A DNA stretch of 64,000 nucleotides from Proteromonas lacertae (lineage: Eukaryota > Sar > Bigyra > Opalinata > Proteromonadidae), in NCBI GenBank assembly GCA_002245135.1, contig NGBS01000583.1:62001-126000 (forward strand), given 5' to 3'. Positions 10,750 through 23,857 of the stretch are shown here, one piece after another. Under the pieces are notes generated by a model. That model did not search any database and had not been told where the DNA came from. It saw nothing but the letters and a program-made list of their open reading frames with translations. Every line of letters begins with the position of its first letter. Position 1 is the stretch's first letter. Made by a program: the position numbers and the translations under genes.

Positions 10750-12395
10750 ATGGAGAACACCTGTGCCAGTAATTCTACTAAAATCAATGAACTAAAACCT
10801 ATGTCAACAGAATACGCTGTATAATTATTCTTTTACAATCACTAGTCAAGATTATTATCACCTAAATATTATGGAGCTATAAGAACCTCACCAAAAAAGT
10901 GTCAGACACCAAAAGTTGGGTATGAAATTCTATCTATATCGTATATATAGCGAAAGTTGCGATAGATTTATACCGTGCAGATCTTCATCAGAATTAGAAT
11001 CAGCATTCACATTTGACGATTTTGCTCAATCATTTTCACAGTATTATTGTATTTTGTATAATCTCAAATAAGAAATGAATCTTCTACTAACACTACATCA
11101 AAGAATATAACAATTGACGTTGACTCTCCTTACTCATTAATGCTACAATCAGAATTATTAGGCATTGACTCACTTCCTTCAACTCCAATATCAAACACAA
11201 AGTCACACTCATCTGCTACAAATTCATCATATAATAGTCCTCAAACATCACCTAAAAAAATACTTCACTTTTCTCCCAAAACTCCAGAAAGAACAAAATC
11301 ATTTTTTTCTCCAATTAGTAACAATCATTTTATATCATCTCCGCTTGTACCAAATAGAAAAATTCCAACTATTCCATTCAAAATGTTAGATGCTCCTGGT
11401 TTAAAAGATGATTTTTACATCAATGTGTTAGATTGGTCAAAAAATAATATTATTAGTGTTGGACTAGAATCTACAGCATATTTATACAATGCAGTTAATA
11501 ATAATGTATAAATTACATATATATATCTTAAAATAGATAATAGAATTATCAGATTATGAAAATGATTATGTTTCATGTCTAAAATTCAACGGTGAAGGTA
11601 ATCTACTCACAATAGCCACTAATAATGGTAAAATACAAATATGGGATGTTGTTAATACTTCATTAATTAGAGAATATAAGAGTAATGGTTCAATAAATCA
11701 TCGAAGAGTAGGTACATGTAGTTGGTGTGGTGATTCTACGATAGCAACAGGTAGTAAAGATGGTATAATAACAATCAGAGATATACGATGTTCTACTGAT
11801 AATATACATTTATTATATGGACATAGTGATGAAGTGTGTGGTTTAAAATATAGTTATCCAACTCAAAATATCCAATTAGCATCAGGAGGTAATGATAATA
11901 CAGTGTGTATATGGGAACCTAACCATAGTTGTAGACCTATTCATATATTGAAGGATCATACTGCCAGCAATCAAAGCCTTAGACTGGTCACCGCATCAAA
12001 ATGGACTATTAGCTAGTGGAGGTGGTACTGCTGATAAAAAGATAAGATTTTGGAATACTTTTACTGGTAGTTGTTTGAATACAGTTGATAGTGGTAGTCA
12101 AGTATGTAATATATTATGGAGTCCTCATGTTAATGAGTTTATTACTAGTCATGGTTTTACTTATAATCAGTTGAATGTGTGGAAGTATCCCAGTTGTAGT
12201 ACAATTGGTACATTAACAGGGCATAAGTCAAGAGTGTTATTTTTGTCATTATCTCCAGATGGACAATCAGTTGTATCTGGTGCTGGAGATGAAACATTGA
12301 GATTTTGGACAGTATTTCCAGAGAATGTGTTAAAAAGCCAAAATAGACTAAAGAGTCAGAGGTTATTAATTGATAATTCATTGGATATTAGATAA
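10750..12395 (+). CDS. FZR1: APC/C activator Cdh1/Fizzy-related, frameshifted as read
   Basis: A WD40 co-activator that brings substrates to the anaphase-promoting complex. Exons joined from ATG 10750 (introns near 10819, 10921, 11041 and 11508) carry the C-box core CDRFIPCR, a Ser/Thr-Pro-rich linker with likely CDK sites, [28 protein letters not shown] and seven WD repeats, ending in the C-terminal Ile-Arg tail (SLDIR) that docks on APC3. [14 protein letters not shown] marks Cdh1/Cdc20. At 11964-11965 there is one extra C relative to the otherwise identical right-arm copy; it throws the frame off, and a stop follows at 12016. Removing it restores homology through the next WD repeat. It is either an error or a real inactivating insertion. 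From 11716 on, the gene lies in the giant inverted repeat. Confidence 0.9.
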
Positions 12396-12764
12396 TTATG
12401 TAAAATGTAGTTAAGTTATTTAATTAATTCTTCATATGTGTTTGTTGAATATTATTTTAAAATGTGTTAAAATAGAGATTGTATTGATAAATTTTTTGGG
12501 GGTTTATAACAAATAATATTCTACATATATGTACAGATGATTTTATCTTTTTTATAGTAATATAAATCAGAGATTATCTAATTTTATAATAAAAGGCTTA
12601 AATCGTCCATTTATTATTAAAAAGACGTTTTTATCTATTAAAAAATGACTAGTTCTCGCGATATATGTTTGTACATAATAAATAACCAAACATCAAAAAC
12701 TTATAATTATTATTATGAAAAATCACTACTCAAAAGAATCTTTTATTAGTAATTATTTGGAATA
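12396..12764. other. Intergenic, Cdh1 3' to Cys-rich gene
   Basis: 369 bp of AT-rich sequence with a G5 run near 12498-12502. No gene or RNA was recognised. It has an identical mirror copy at 24203-24571. Confidence 0.5.
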
Positions 12765-13109
12765 ATGTCTGAAACACGTAGTCCTAGTTTTGTAAGTGCC
12801 AATAGTTCTCAAAAACAGTTTGTAAGAAAAGTATTTCACAACCCTTGCCAGTATTGGTACTGTGGTTTATGTGCTTGTGTTACATCCATTTTTTTATTTT
12901 TTTATACCTTATTTGCATTAATATTCACTTCATTATGGTATTTCATCAAAGGTTTATGGAATTGCATAACTTGTAACTGTGATGAAAGTTTTTGTGGCGA
13001 TGAGTTTTTTGGTGAGTGCACAACATCTTGTGATGGTGGCTGTTCATATTTAGGTGAATGTTGTTGCGATTGTTTAGGTTGTGCAACATGCCATCCTAAC
13101 GATGATTGA
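12765..13109 (+). CDS. Cysteine-rich membrane protein, unrecognised (left copy)
   Basis: An uninterrupted 114-aa frame ending in TGA. A Ser-rich N-terminus is followed by CQYWYCGLCACV, one long hydrophobic stretch (about residues 38-66, long enough for one or two helices) and a tail with about 16 cysteines in CxC, CC and CxxC arrangements, ending CHPNDD. Cysteines on both sides of the membrane suggest palmitoylation or metal binding (inference). No signal peptide is seen. The identical copy in the other arm shows the same protein. Function unknown. Confidence 0.72.
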   Translation: MSETRSPSFVSANSSQKQFVRKVFHNPCQYWYCGLCACVTSIFLFFYTLFALIFTSLWYFIKGLWNCITCNCDESFCGDEFFGECTTSCDGGCSYLGECCCDCLGCATCHPNDD

Positions 13110-13707
13110 AGTAAATATAAAAAGTTATACATTGTAATGTTTTTATTAATTGTTAGAATGAAGAAACTATTTGTCATAAACACTAACACATATAACTGAA
13201 TGTATAAAAAAATAGGCTTGTTGTAGCTTTATTTTAGTTTTTTTATTTCTTAGTAATAAAAGTAAATGCATATATGTGTGATATACATATAATAAAGGCA
13301 TATATGTAAATAATAGTAAAATATCATTTAAAGCATTGATGTAATATTAAAATACTCCTATTGATGAATAATTATTATATTCATTGTTAATATATTAAAT
13401 TATATAGTATTTATTTCTTATGTTAAGTGTCGTACAAAAAAAATTAATGTGTACACTAACCTTTAATATTGTTCTTATGCAAAAAAAGATGTATATAACA
13501 ATGTTTGATGGTATGAAAATGAAAAGCAAAGTCAGTAACAAAAATGCAGTACGTCTTATTTAAAGCTTATATGAGATTAACAAACAACAAGCTGATGCTA
13601 ATTGTATTAATCCATATGTGAATAGTAGTTAGCATAATGAAATAATAAGAAAGATATAAAAGTAACGAAAATAAAATTCTTTAAAAGATTAGACTAATTA
13701 AAATACT
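13110..13707. other. Intergenic between Cys-rich and PA14 genes
   Basis: About 600 bp, AT-rich. No frame or RNA is recognised; it includes an A-tract at 13436-13443. The mirror region 23260-23857 is identical except for one base near 23487. Confidence 0.45.
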
Positions 13708-16700
13708 ATGATATTGGTGTTTTTATTGTTGTCAGGAGGTATAATATTTTATTTTTAACATTTAGTTTTATGTAGTCCTTGTCTTAAGTTCAGCAATGAG
13801 ATCTATCTCATTTTAGGTAGTGAAGTTGAAGTTTGTTCTCCATTTAGAAATGGTCGATCATGCGCAGTTGATAGAAGTTTGCCAGAAGGTTTGACTCTTA
13901 AAGAAGACTGTAGAATTGTTGGATTTACCAAAATGGCCTGTAGAACAGAATATTTTACACTTAAATCATACAATAATGATAAAATTATGGAAAAGAAGTT
14001 ATTTTCATTAGGTGTTTATGAAAAACTCGAGAAATGTGGTTATTCTGATGGTTCAGGAGTATTTATGTTTCCAAAGGATATAACATCGTCATTATCACCT
14101 CCTAAATGCAATGTGGAAATAGAAAAATGTTATAGTTATGATAAATTACCCAAATTTGTAAAAGTGTATGAAGATGGTTCAATCCTTTTATCAAATCCAA
14201 TAAAATCAGAATTAGGTGTTAATGTGATTTGTTATAATAAAGTGAGTGAATATAAGATGAAGTTGAAAATAAACATTATTGAAGTATCTGAAAATGGTAA
14301 TGATAAAGTTCGCAATCTTCAAAGCAACATAATCCAAAATATTTGGGAATTTTCTAATAATAGACAACCAAATGATATATGGATGATTGGTTTCAGAGAT
14401 AAAAAGAATTGGATAGTAAGTAATTCGTTTCCTCCAAAATCAAAAACAACAAGATATTATCGAAACACATTTACCATTACTAATATAAAAGAAACTGGTC
14501 CTCCATTACTTAAAATAACCTTTAATGATGGAATTCTTATTTATGTAAATGGAAAAGAAATATATAGAAGAAATTTTTTTTCAGGTGGAATAGACACCAC
14601 AACTACATCAAGGAAAAAAGAAAAAAGAAATATGGAAATATCAATTCCTCTAACAGTAATTAAAGAGGGAATTAATTACATTGGAATAGAAGTTCATTCA
14701 TATTTATCCAATCCATTGAATCAAGTTGATTCTCTTTCTTGTACAATAACATTAAGTAATCCAATTACAACTACTCCAACTCAAATATCTACAATTGATA
14801 CAGTCACTCAATATTATCAATCTGCTTCTGGAAAAGAAGTAAAAGAAGTAAAAGATATGAATAACATTTTTTCAATTGGTAGTGGTTATATCGAATATTA
14901 TTTAACTTCATTAGTAGACTCCAATAAAGAATTTGATTGGTTTCCATTCAATATTACTTATTCATTTAATAATAATAAAGCCTTTTATTTCAATCAATTT
15001 AGTATAAGTGGTTGTTCTGATGATGAAGACTATCATCCTAAACATATTAGAATATATGGTTCAACAGATAGTGATGGTATAGAGTGGGAATTACTGTATG
15101 AAAATGAAAATTTAGGGTTGACTGGTAAAAAATGCACAACTATATTATCCAATTCATTACCATCTGATAAATCTTACGAAAGATATAAATTGGAAATAAT
15201 TTCAATTAATGATTTTCCTACTATCACTTCTGCCTATATTAAATTTAAATTATTTGTAGTAAATGTTGAATCATTACCAATGTGTAAAAGTGATTCTTTT
15301 GGATTTTCATCAGTATATGCTGGAGGAACATCTATAGTAGAATGTGGATCAGGATTTATGAAAAGAAAATGTTTATATGCTAGTGTTACTAACACAGCCA
15401 AATGGTCAGATGATATTGATAAGTCAAAATGCTATAATGAAAATGTTTATGTTTCAACCTATCCAAATATAACTAAAACCTATGAATTTGATAAAGAAAT
15501 ATCCTCAATCACACCAAAATCACAATATGTGAGTATTAGTGGAAAAATACTAAAGGTAAATAGTAATATAGAAACAGTTCAAAGATTTGAAGTGATATTG
15601 AGTGATTTAACAGAATATGATGTATATGTAAGTGCTGTAAGAGATGTTGGTAAATGTAGTTATGGAGTTGATAGTATTCGAATTTATCCAATTGAAATAG
15701 ATCTAGAATTGCTATGTTATCATAAACCATCTTATATATCAGTTTATAATCTTCCTACTGGTTTAAATGTAGATAAAAATGGTAGAATATATGGAATGAT
15801 AAGCGATCCAACTGAAAAAGAGGAATATACAACAGTAATTACATATATAATAGATAAAAAATATGAATTAGAGATAAAATGGAATAGAAAAAAAGTAGAA
15901 ATGAGTTGGGGATTAGAATTTGTAAATTTTGCAGAATCTGGCCAAGATGGAATGGATGATAATGGTTACAACTTTCATAACAGTGAATTAAAAGATATTT
16001 GGTCTAAATTTGAAAATGGAAAATATAAAATAGCAACAACAGAAGCATTATATACTACTAATGTTAAAATATCGGATTCAAAAGGTGAATGTCTTAAGTA
16101 TTTATGGAAGACTTGTCAAAATGGTATAGCCAGAATGAGAGGATATGTAAAAATTGATGAAGATGGAGAGTATACATTTTATGGAAAATCTGATAGACAA
16201 AAATTTGCCTTAAAGAATTACGAAGACGAATTATATAATACAAATGGTTTTTTTGAAGAAGGAAGCTATAAAGTTACATTAAAAAAAGGATATTATGCAA
16301 TTGGATATTTATCATGGTATGGTAGTGGATCTAGTGAATTTCAAGCATACCTTCAAAAAACAGGAGGTAATAAAGAATTATTGGATGATAGAATATTCAG
16401 GGGTGGGTTTGTTATTTCTCATTTATCATATAATGTTTTATTTGTTGAGTTAAAAAAGTATGATGATATATTTCTAAAACCAACTTTCAATGGAATTCCG
16501 TCAGAATGGGAAATAAGTCCAGAAATTAAAGGACTGTCAATCAAACCTGATGGAACAATAGAAGGATATACTTATGTCTATAGTAGTGACTATAAAATAG
16601 TGGTAGTAAAATCTGTTAGTAAAATAGATATATGTGAAATTTCTACAGAATTTCAACTTCATCTTTTTGATAAATACAGTATTAATCAAAATGGTTTAAA

Positions 16701-18240
16701 AGTTAAATATTATTATTTTGATGCAATTGATGTAGATAATACAATTAATATCTCTACACTTGATAATAAACATTTTAGATTAGAGAGATTTGAAGAAAAT
16801 ATATATCACGAAAAGAATGATAATTTATGGAATGATTTACCAGAAGAATTGAGTTATTCATTTATAGCTCATTACAGAGGATATTTTAATAATAAACTTT
16901 CAACTAAAAAAAATATTACAATCTCTCTAGAATGTCATGATTATTGTAGATTGAATATTGAAGATAAGTATATAGAGTGTAAAGGATATGGTTATCACAA
17001 AAAATCTGTTGAAATGAATCTAGATAATAGTTTATATGATTTAGAAATAATATATGCAAAAGGAAATGAAGATAAAACAAAATTACTAAAAATTTATTAT
17101 TCTATAGATGATTCTGAAGGAAAAGAAATTCCTGAATCATTATATTTGTTTAACGCAGAATATCCAGTGTTATATAATCCAATTAAGACTCATTACTATA
17201 AAGATGTATTAATCTTAATTCAATCTCCTATCAAATCTAAATCATTTAGTGAAAATATAGCCAATGTAAAATATTCAATTAGTCCTTCACTTCCTCCTGG
17301 AATGAAATTAAATGAAAATGATGGATCAATTGAAGGAATAAGTGAAATAATTGATGAAGATAGAAATTATACAATAAGAATTGATTTTAGGAATAACAAA
17401 CATTTTTATTCTTCATTTTCATTTTCAGTATTACCTAAAATTGAACCAATAATTGAATATCCAATTAATAATATATCCATAAAAGCAGGAGAGAATATTG
17501 AACTTACACCTTCTAACATGAAATGTGAATATATAAATGCTGCTGGTTTACCAGCTGGTATAAATATAGATAAAGATGGAAAAGTTTATGGTATTAGCAA
17601 ATATAGTTTTGATAAAGATGTGGATATGGATTGTTTTACATATAAAAAGAAAAGTGTATCTATTCACATAACAATAATATCTGATGAAACACTACCCCCT
17701 ACCACTATAATACCAACAACAGAAACACCTACGTCTGCTAAGCCAACTATAAAAATGGTTGAATTGTTCTTCTTTATTCACATCAATATTACTACATTAA
17801 CAGCAAATGAAATAAATATAATTGAAGAATCTTTAAAAGCAATATTAGAAAAACTAAACATTGATATGTCAATTACTAAAGTTAAGATTGAAATGATGAA
17901 AAGAAGGATGAGAATATTATCTGAGTATAAGTTAAGAGTCATTATAGAAACACCAGAAACAGAATCTACCAATGTAACATCAACTATAAAATATTTGGCT
18001 GAAAATGAAGGTGAATTACAGAATGAGATAAAGAATAGAGTAGATAAGGATTCTGACTTATATAATTCAAAAATAGAAATTGAGATAGAAAAGAATGATA
18101 CATCACCTCCACCTGAGAATGAAGAAGAAAGTAACAATAATGTAGTGATGATAATAATTATAGTTGTAGCTGTCGTTGTAGTATTAGTATGTTGTGCTAT
18201 TACATGTAGAATTATCAATAGGAAAAATGTGAAAAGATAA
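13708..18240 (+). CDS. Large type I surface protein with discoidin-like, Ig-like (He_PIG) and PA14-like domains (left copy)
   Basis: 1,501 codons in two exons; a 27-nt intron (13739-13765) splits the signal peptide MILVFLLLSGVLC. The predicted ectodomain has a galactose-binding-like region with WMIGFRDKKNW (about residues 190-300), a discoidin/F5-8C-like module (about 375-500), Ig-like repeats marked by LP-x-G-ψ-x-ψ-x-x-x-G-x-ψ-x-G (about 670, 935, 1185 and 1270), a PA14/GLEYA-like module (about 720-860) and a second, weaker one (about 985-1130). A Thr/Pro stalk follows, then a mixed α/β membrane-proximal domain, one TM helix (VVMIIIIVVAVVVVLVCC) and a short basic tail. It is likely a cell-surface adhesin or glycan-binding receptor; the partner is unknown. 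The domain order is seen; the exact families need profile searches. Confidence 0.88.
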
Positions 18241-18370
18241 TATTGTTATAAATAGAAATTGATATCTTATTATTATTATTATTATTATGATAAATTGTAT
18301 TTAAGGTAATCATTCTTCATTAAATGGCTATATTATGGTACATTTATTTTTGAAGAAGAATATTAAAAAA

Positions 18371-18596
18371 TCGAAAACCCTCTAGAAACCCCATGCTCAA
18401 TCGATTGAGCACATGCTCAAATGTAATCTACCCTTTTTTAATTTCCTTCAATTATAATGACTCTAATGAAATTAAGTACATTTATCAGCAAAACAAAATT
18501 TGTACTAAAATTTTAGTTTAACACAATATTCGTTTATAAAATATGACTTACACAATTTACTATGTAAAATTTTAAAGGCAAAACTTGTACTTTTAT
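18371..18596. other. 226-bp spacer of the inverted repeat, with an 18-bp palindrome
   Basis: The only unique sequence between the arms. It contains a perfect palindrome at 18394-18411 (TGCTCAATCGATTGAGCA), followed by another TGCTCAA at 18414-18420. No ORF or RNA gene was seen. The neighbouring PA14 genes converge on it. Confidence 0.85.
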
Positions 18597-18726
18597 TTTT
18601 TTAATATTCTTCTTCAAAAATAAATGTACCATAATATAGCCATTTAATGAAGAATGATTACCTTAAATACAATTTATCATAATAATAATAATAATAATAA
18701 GATATCAATTTCTATTTATAACAATA

Positions 18727-21700
18727 TTATCTTTTCACATTTTTCCTATTGATAATTCTACATGTAATAGCACAACATACTAATACTACAACGACAGCTA
18801 CAACTATAATTATTATCATCACTACATTATTGTTACTTTCTTCTTCATTCTCAGGTGGAGGTGATGTATCATTCTTTTCTATCTCAATTTCTATTTTTGA
18901 ATTATATAAGTCAGAATCCTTATCTACTCTATTCTTTATCTCATTCTGTAATTCACCTTCATTTTCAGCCAAATATTTTATAGTTGATGTTACATTGGTA
19001 GATTCTGTTTCTGGTGTTTCTATAATGACTCTTAACTTATACTCAGATAATATTCTCATCCTTCTTTTCATCATTTCAATCTTAACTTTAGTAATTGACA
19101 TATCAATGTTTAGTTTTTCTAATATTGCTTTTAAAGATTCTTCAATTATATTTATTTCATTTGCTGTTAATGTAGTAATATTGATGTGAATAAAGAAGAA
19201 CAATTCAACCATTTTTATAGTTGGCTTAGCAGACGTAGGTGTTTCTGTTGTTGGTATTATAGTGGTAGGGGGTAGTGTTTCATCAGATATTATTGTTATG
19301 TGAATAGATACACTTTTCTTTTTATATGTAAAACAATCCATATCCACATCTTTATCAAAACTATATTTGCTAATACCATAAACTTTTCCATCTTTATCTA
19401 TATTTATACCAGCTGGTAAACCAGCAGCATTTATATATTCACATTTCATGTTAGAAGGTGTAAGTTCAATATTCTCTCCTGCTTTTATGGATATATTATT
19501 AATTGGATATTCAATTATTGGTTCAATTTTAGGTAATACTGAAAATGAAAATGAAGAATAAAAATGTTTGTTATTCCTAAAATCAATTCTTATTGTATAA
19601 TTTCTATCTTCATCAATTATTTCACTTATTCCTTCAATTGATCCATCATTTTCATTTAATTTCATTCCAGGAGGAAGTGAAGGACTAATTGAATATTTTA
19701 CATTGGCTATATTTTCACTAAATGATTTAGATTTGATAGGAGATTGAATTAAGATTAATACATCTTTATAGTAATGAGTCTTAATTGGATTATATAACAC
19801 TGGATATTCTGCGTTAAACAAATATAATGATTCAGGAATTTCTTTTCCTTCAGAATCATCTATAGAATAATAAATTTTTAGTAATTTTGTTTTATCTTCA
19901 TTTCCTTTTGCATATATTATTTCTAAATCATATAAACTATTATCTAGATTCATTTCAACAGATTTTTTGTGATAACCATATCCTTTACACTCTATATACT
20001 TATCTTCAATATTCAATCTACAATAATCATGACATTCTAGAGAGATTGTAATATTTTTTTTAGTTGAAAGTTTATTATTAAAATATCCTCTGTAATGAGC
20101 TATAAATGAATAACTCAATTCTTCTGGTAAATCATTCCATAAATTATCATTCTTTTCGTGATATATATTTTCTTCAAATCTCTCTAATCTAAAATGTTTA
20201 TTATCAAGTGTAGAGATATTAATTGTATTATCTACATCAATTGCATCAAAATAATAATATTTAACTTTTAAACCATTTTGATTAATACTGTATTTATCAA
20301 AAAGATGAAGTTGAAATTCTGTAGAAATTTCACATATATCTATTTTACTAACAGATTTTACTACCACTATTTTATAGTCACTACTATAGACATAAGTATA
20401 TCCTTCTATTGTTCCATCAGGTTTGATTGACAGTCCTTTAATTTCTGGACTTATTTCCCATTCTGACGGAATTCCATTGAAAGTTGGTTTTAGAAATATA
20501 TCATCATACTTTTTTAACTCAACAAATAAAACATTATATGATAAATGAGAAATAACAAACCCACCCCTGAATATTCTATCATCCAATAATTCTTTATTAC
20601 CTCCTGTTTTTTGAAGGTATGCTTGAAATTCACTAGATCCACTACCATACCATGATAAATATCCAATTGCATAATATCCTTTTTTTAATGTAACTTTATA
20701 GCTTCCTTCTTCAAAAAAACCATTTGTATTATATAATTCGTCTTCGTAATTCTTTAAGGCAAATTTTTGTCTATCAGATTTTCCATAAAATGTATACTCT
20801 CCATCTTCATCAATTTTTACATATCCTCTCATTCTGGCTATACCATTTTGACAAGTCTTCCATAAATACTTAAGACATTCACCTTTTGAATCCGATATTT
20901 TAACATTAGTAGTATATAATGCTTCTGTTGTTGCTATTTTATATTTTCCATTTTCAAATTTAGACCAAATATCTTTTAATTCACTGTTATGAAAGTTGTA
21001 ACCATTATCATCCATTCCATCTTGGCCAGATTCTGCAAAATTTACAAATTCTAATCCCCAACTCATTTCTACTTTTTTTCTATTCCATTTTATCTCTAAT
21101 TCATATTTTTTATCTATTATATATGTAATTACTGTTGTATATTCCTCTTTTTCAGTTGGATCGCTTATCATTCCATATATTCTACCATTTTTATCTACAT
21201 TTAAACCAGTAGGAAGATTATAAACTGATATATAAGATGGTTTATGATAACATAGCAATTCTAGATCTATTTCAATTGGATAAATTCGAATACTATCAAC
21301 TCCATAACTACATTTACCAACATCTCTTACAGCACTTACATATACATCATATTCTGTTAAATCACTCAATATCACTTCAAATCTTTGAACTGTTTCTATA
21401 TTACTATTTACCTTTAGTATTTTTCCACTAATACTCACATATTGTGATTTTGGTGTGATTGAGGATATTTCTTTATCAAATTCATAGGTTTTAGTTATAT
21501 TTGGATAGGTTGAAACATAAACATTTTCATTATAGCATTTTGACTTATCAATATCATCTGACCATTTGGCTGTGTTAGTAACACTAGCATATAAACATTT
21601 TCTTTTCATAAATCCTGATCCACATTCTACTATAGATGTTCCTCCAGCATATACTGATGAAAATCCAAAAGAATCACTTTTACACATTGGTAATGATTCA

Positions 21701-23259
21701 ACATTTACTACAAATAATTTAAATTTAATATAGGCAGAAGTGATAGTAGGAAAATCATTAATTGAAATTATTTCCAATTTATATCTTTCGTAAGATTTAT
21801 CAGATGGTAATGAATTGGATAATATAGTTGTGCATTTTTTACCAGTCAACCCTAAATTTTCATTTTCATACAGTAATTCCCACTCTATACCATCACTATC
21901 TGTTGAACCATATATTCTAATATGTTTAGGATGATAGTCTTCATCATCAGAACAACCACTTATACTAAATTGATTGAAATAAAAGGCTTTATTATTATTA
22001 AATGAATAAGTAATATTGAATGGAAACCAATCAAATTCTTTATTGGAGTCTACTAATGAAGTTAAATAATATTCGATATAACCACTACCAATTGAAAAAA
22101 TGTTATTCATATCTTTTACTTCTTTTACTTCTTTTCCAGAAGCAGATTGATAATATTGAGTGACTGTATCAATTGTAGATATTTGAGTTGGAGTAGTTGT
22201 AATTGGATTACTTAATGTTATTGTACAAGAAAGAGAATCAACTTGATTCAATGGATTGGATAAATATGAATGAACTTCTATTCCAATGTAATTAATTCCC
22301 TCTTTAATTACTGTTAGAGGAATTGATATTTCCATATTTCTTTTTTCTTTTTTCCTTGATGTAGTTGTGGTGTCTATTCCACCTGAAAAAAAATTTCTTC
22401 TATATATTTCTTTTCCATTTACATAAATAAGAATTCCATCATTAAAGGTTATTTTAAGTAATGGAGGACCAGTTTCTTTTATATTAGTAATGGTAAATGT
22501 GTTTCGATAATATCTTGTTGTTTTTGATTTTGGAGGAAACGAATTACTTACTATCCAATTCTTTTTATCTCTGAAACCAATCATCCATATATCATTTGGT
22601 TGTCTATTATTAGAAAATTCCCAAATATTTTGGATTATGTTGCTTTGAAGATTGCGAACTTTATCATTACCATTTTCAGATACTTCAATAATGTTTATTT
22701 TCAACTTCATCTTATATTCACTCACTTTATTATAACAAATCACATTAACACCTAATTCTGATTTTATTGGATTTGATAAAAGGATTGAACCATCTTCATA
22801 CACTTTTACAAATTTGGGTAATTTATCATAACTATAACATTTTTCTATTTCCACATTGCATTTAGGAGGTGATAATGACGATGTTATATCCTTTGGAAAC
22901 ATAAATACTCCTGAACCATCAGAATAACCACATTTCTCGAGTTTTTCATAAACACCTAATGAAAATAACTTCTTTTCCATAATTTTATCATTATTGTATG
23001 ATTTAAGTGTAAAATATTCTGTTCTACAGGCCATTTTGGTAAATCCAACAATTCTACAGTCTTCTTTAAGAGTCAAACCTTCTGGCAAACTTCTATCAAC
23101 TGCGCATGATCGACCATTTCTAAATGGAGAACAAACTTCAACTTCACTACCTAAAATGAGATAGATCTCATTGCTGAACTTAAGACAAGGACTACATAAA
23201 ACTAAATGTTAAAAATAAAATATTATACCTCCTGACAACAATAAAAACACCAATATCAT
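18727..23259 (-). CDS. Large PA14/Ig-like/discoidin-like surface protein (right copy)
   Basis: Mirror copy of the gene at 13708-18240, with the same intron, signal peptide, ectodomain, TM helix and stop. The translated 1,453-residue long frame is identical, so there has been no coding divergence. The two genes point at each other with 486 bp between stops. Either both are functional duplicates or the second copy is an assembly or foldback artefact. Confidence 0.85.
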
Positions 23260-23857
23260 AGTATTTTAATTAGTCTAATCTTTTAAAGAATTTTATTTTC
23301 GTTACTTTTATATCTTTCTTATTATTTCATTATGCTAACTACTATTCACATATGGATTAATACAATTAGCATCAGCTTGTTGTTTGTTAATCTCATATAA
23401 GCTTTAAATAAGACGTACTGCATTTTTGTTACTGACTTTGCTTTTCATTTTCATACCATCAAACATTGTTATATACATCTTTTTTTTCATAAGAACAATA
23501 TTAAAGGTTAGTGTACACATTAATTTTTTTTGTACGACACTTAACATAAGAAATAAATACTATATAATTTAATATATTAACAATGAATATAATAATTATT
23601 CATCAATAGGAGTATTTTAATATTACATCAATGCTTTAAATGATATTTTACTATTATTTACATATATGCCTTTATTATATGTATATCACACATATATGCA
23701 TTTACTTTTATTACTAAGAAATAAAAAAACTAAAATAAAGCTACAACAAGCCTATTTTTTTATACATTCAGTTATATGTGTTAGTGTTTATGACAAATAG
23801 TTTCTTCATTCTAACAATTAATAAAAACATTACAATGTATAACTTTTTATATTTACT
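23260..23857. other. Intergenic, mirror of 13110-13707
   Basis: AT-rich; nothing recognised. It differs from the left arm at position 23487. Confidence 0.45.

Larger units (their letters stand above)
11716..18370 (+). repeat. Left arm of giant inverted repeat (6,655 bp)
   Basis: Every base pairs with the reverse complement of 18597-25250; coordinates sum to 36967 across most of the arm. Only three differences were noticed: the extra C at 11964-11965, G11729 against A on the right-arm minus strand (25237), and C13480 against A (23487). The outer edge cuts through a WD repeat of Cdh1, and the inner edge lies 130 bp after the PA14-gene stop. The arm holds the Cdh1 3' half, the Cys-rich gene and the PA14 gene. 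I compared many stretches and the translated genes but did not check every base. Confidence 0.96.

Noticed and set aside
12902-13189. 95-aa frame opposite the cysteine-rich gene (and mirror 23778-24065)
   Set aside because: Overlaps the sense gene; no splice or homology support.
17778-18218. 146-aa antisense frame at the 3' end of the PA14 gene (and its mirror at 18749-19189)
   Set aside because: Shadow of the real gene on the other strand; composition is the reverse of Asp/Glu/Lys-rich coding sequence.
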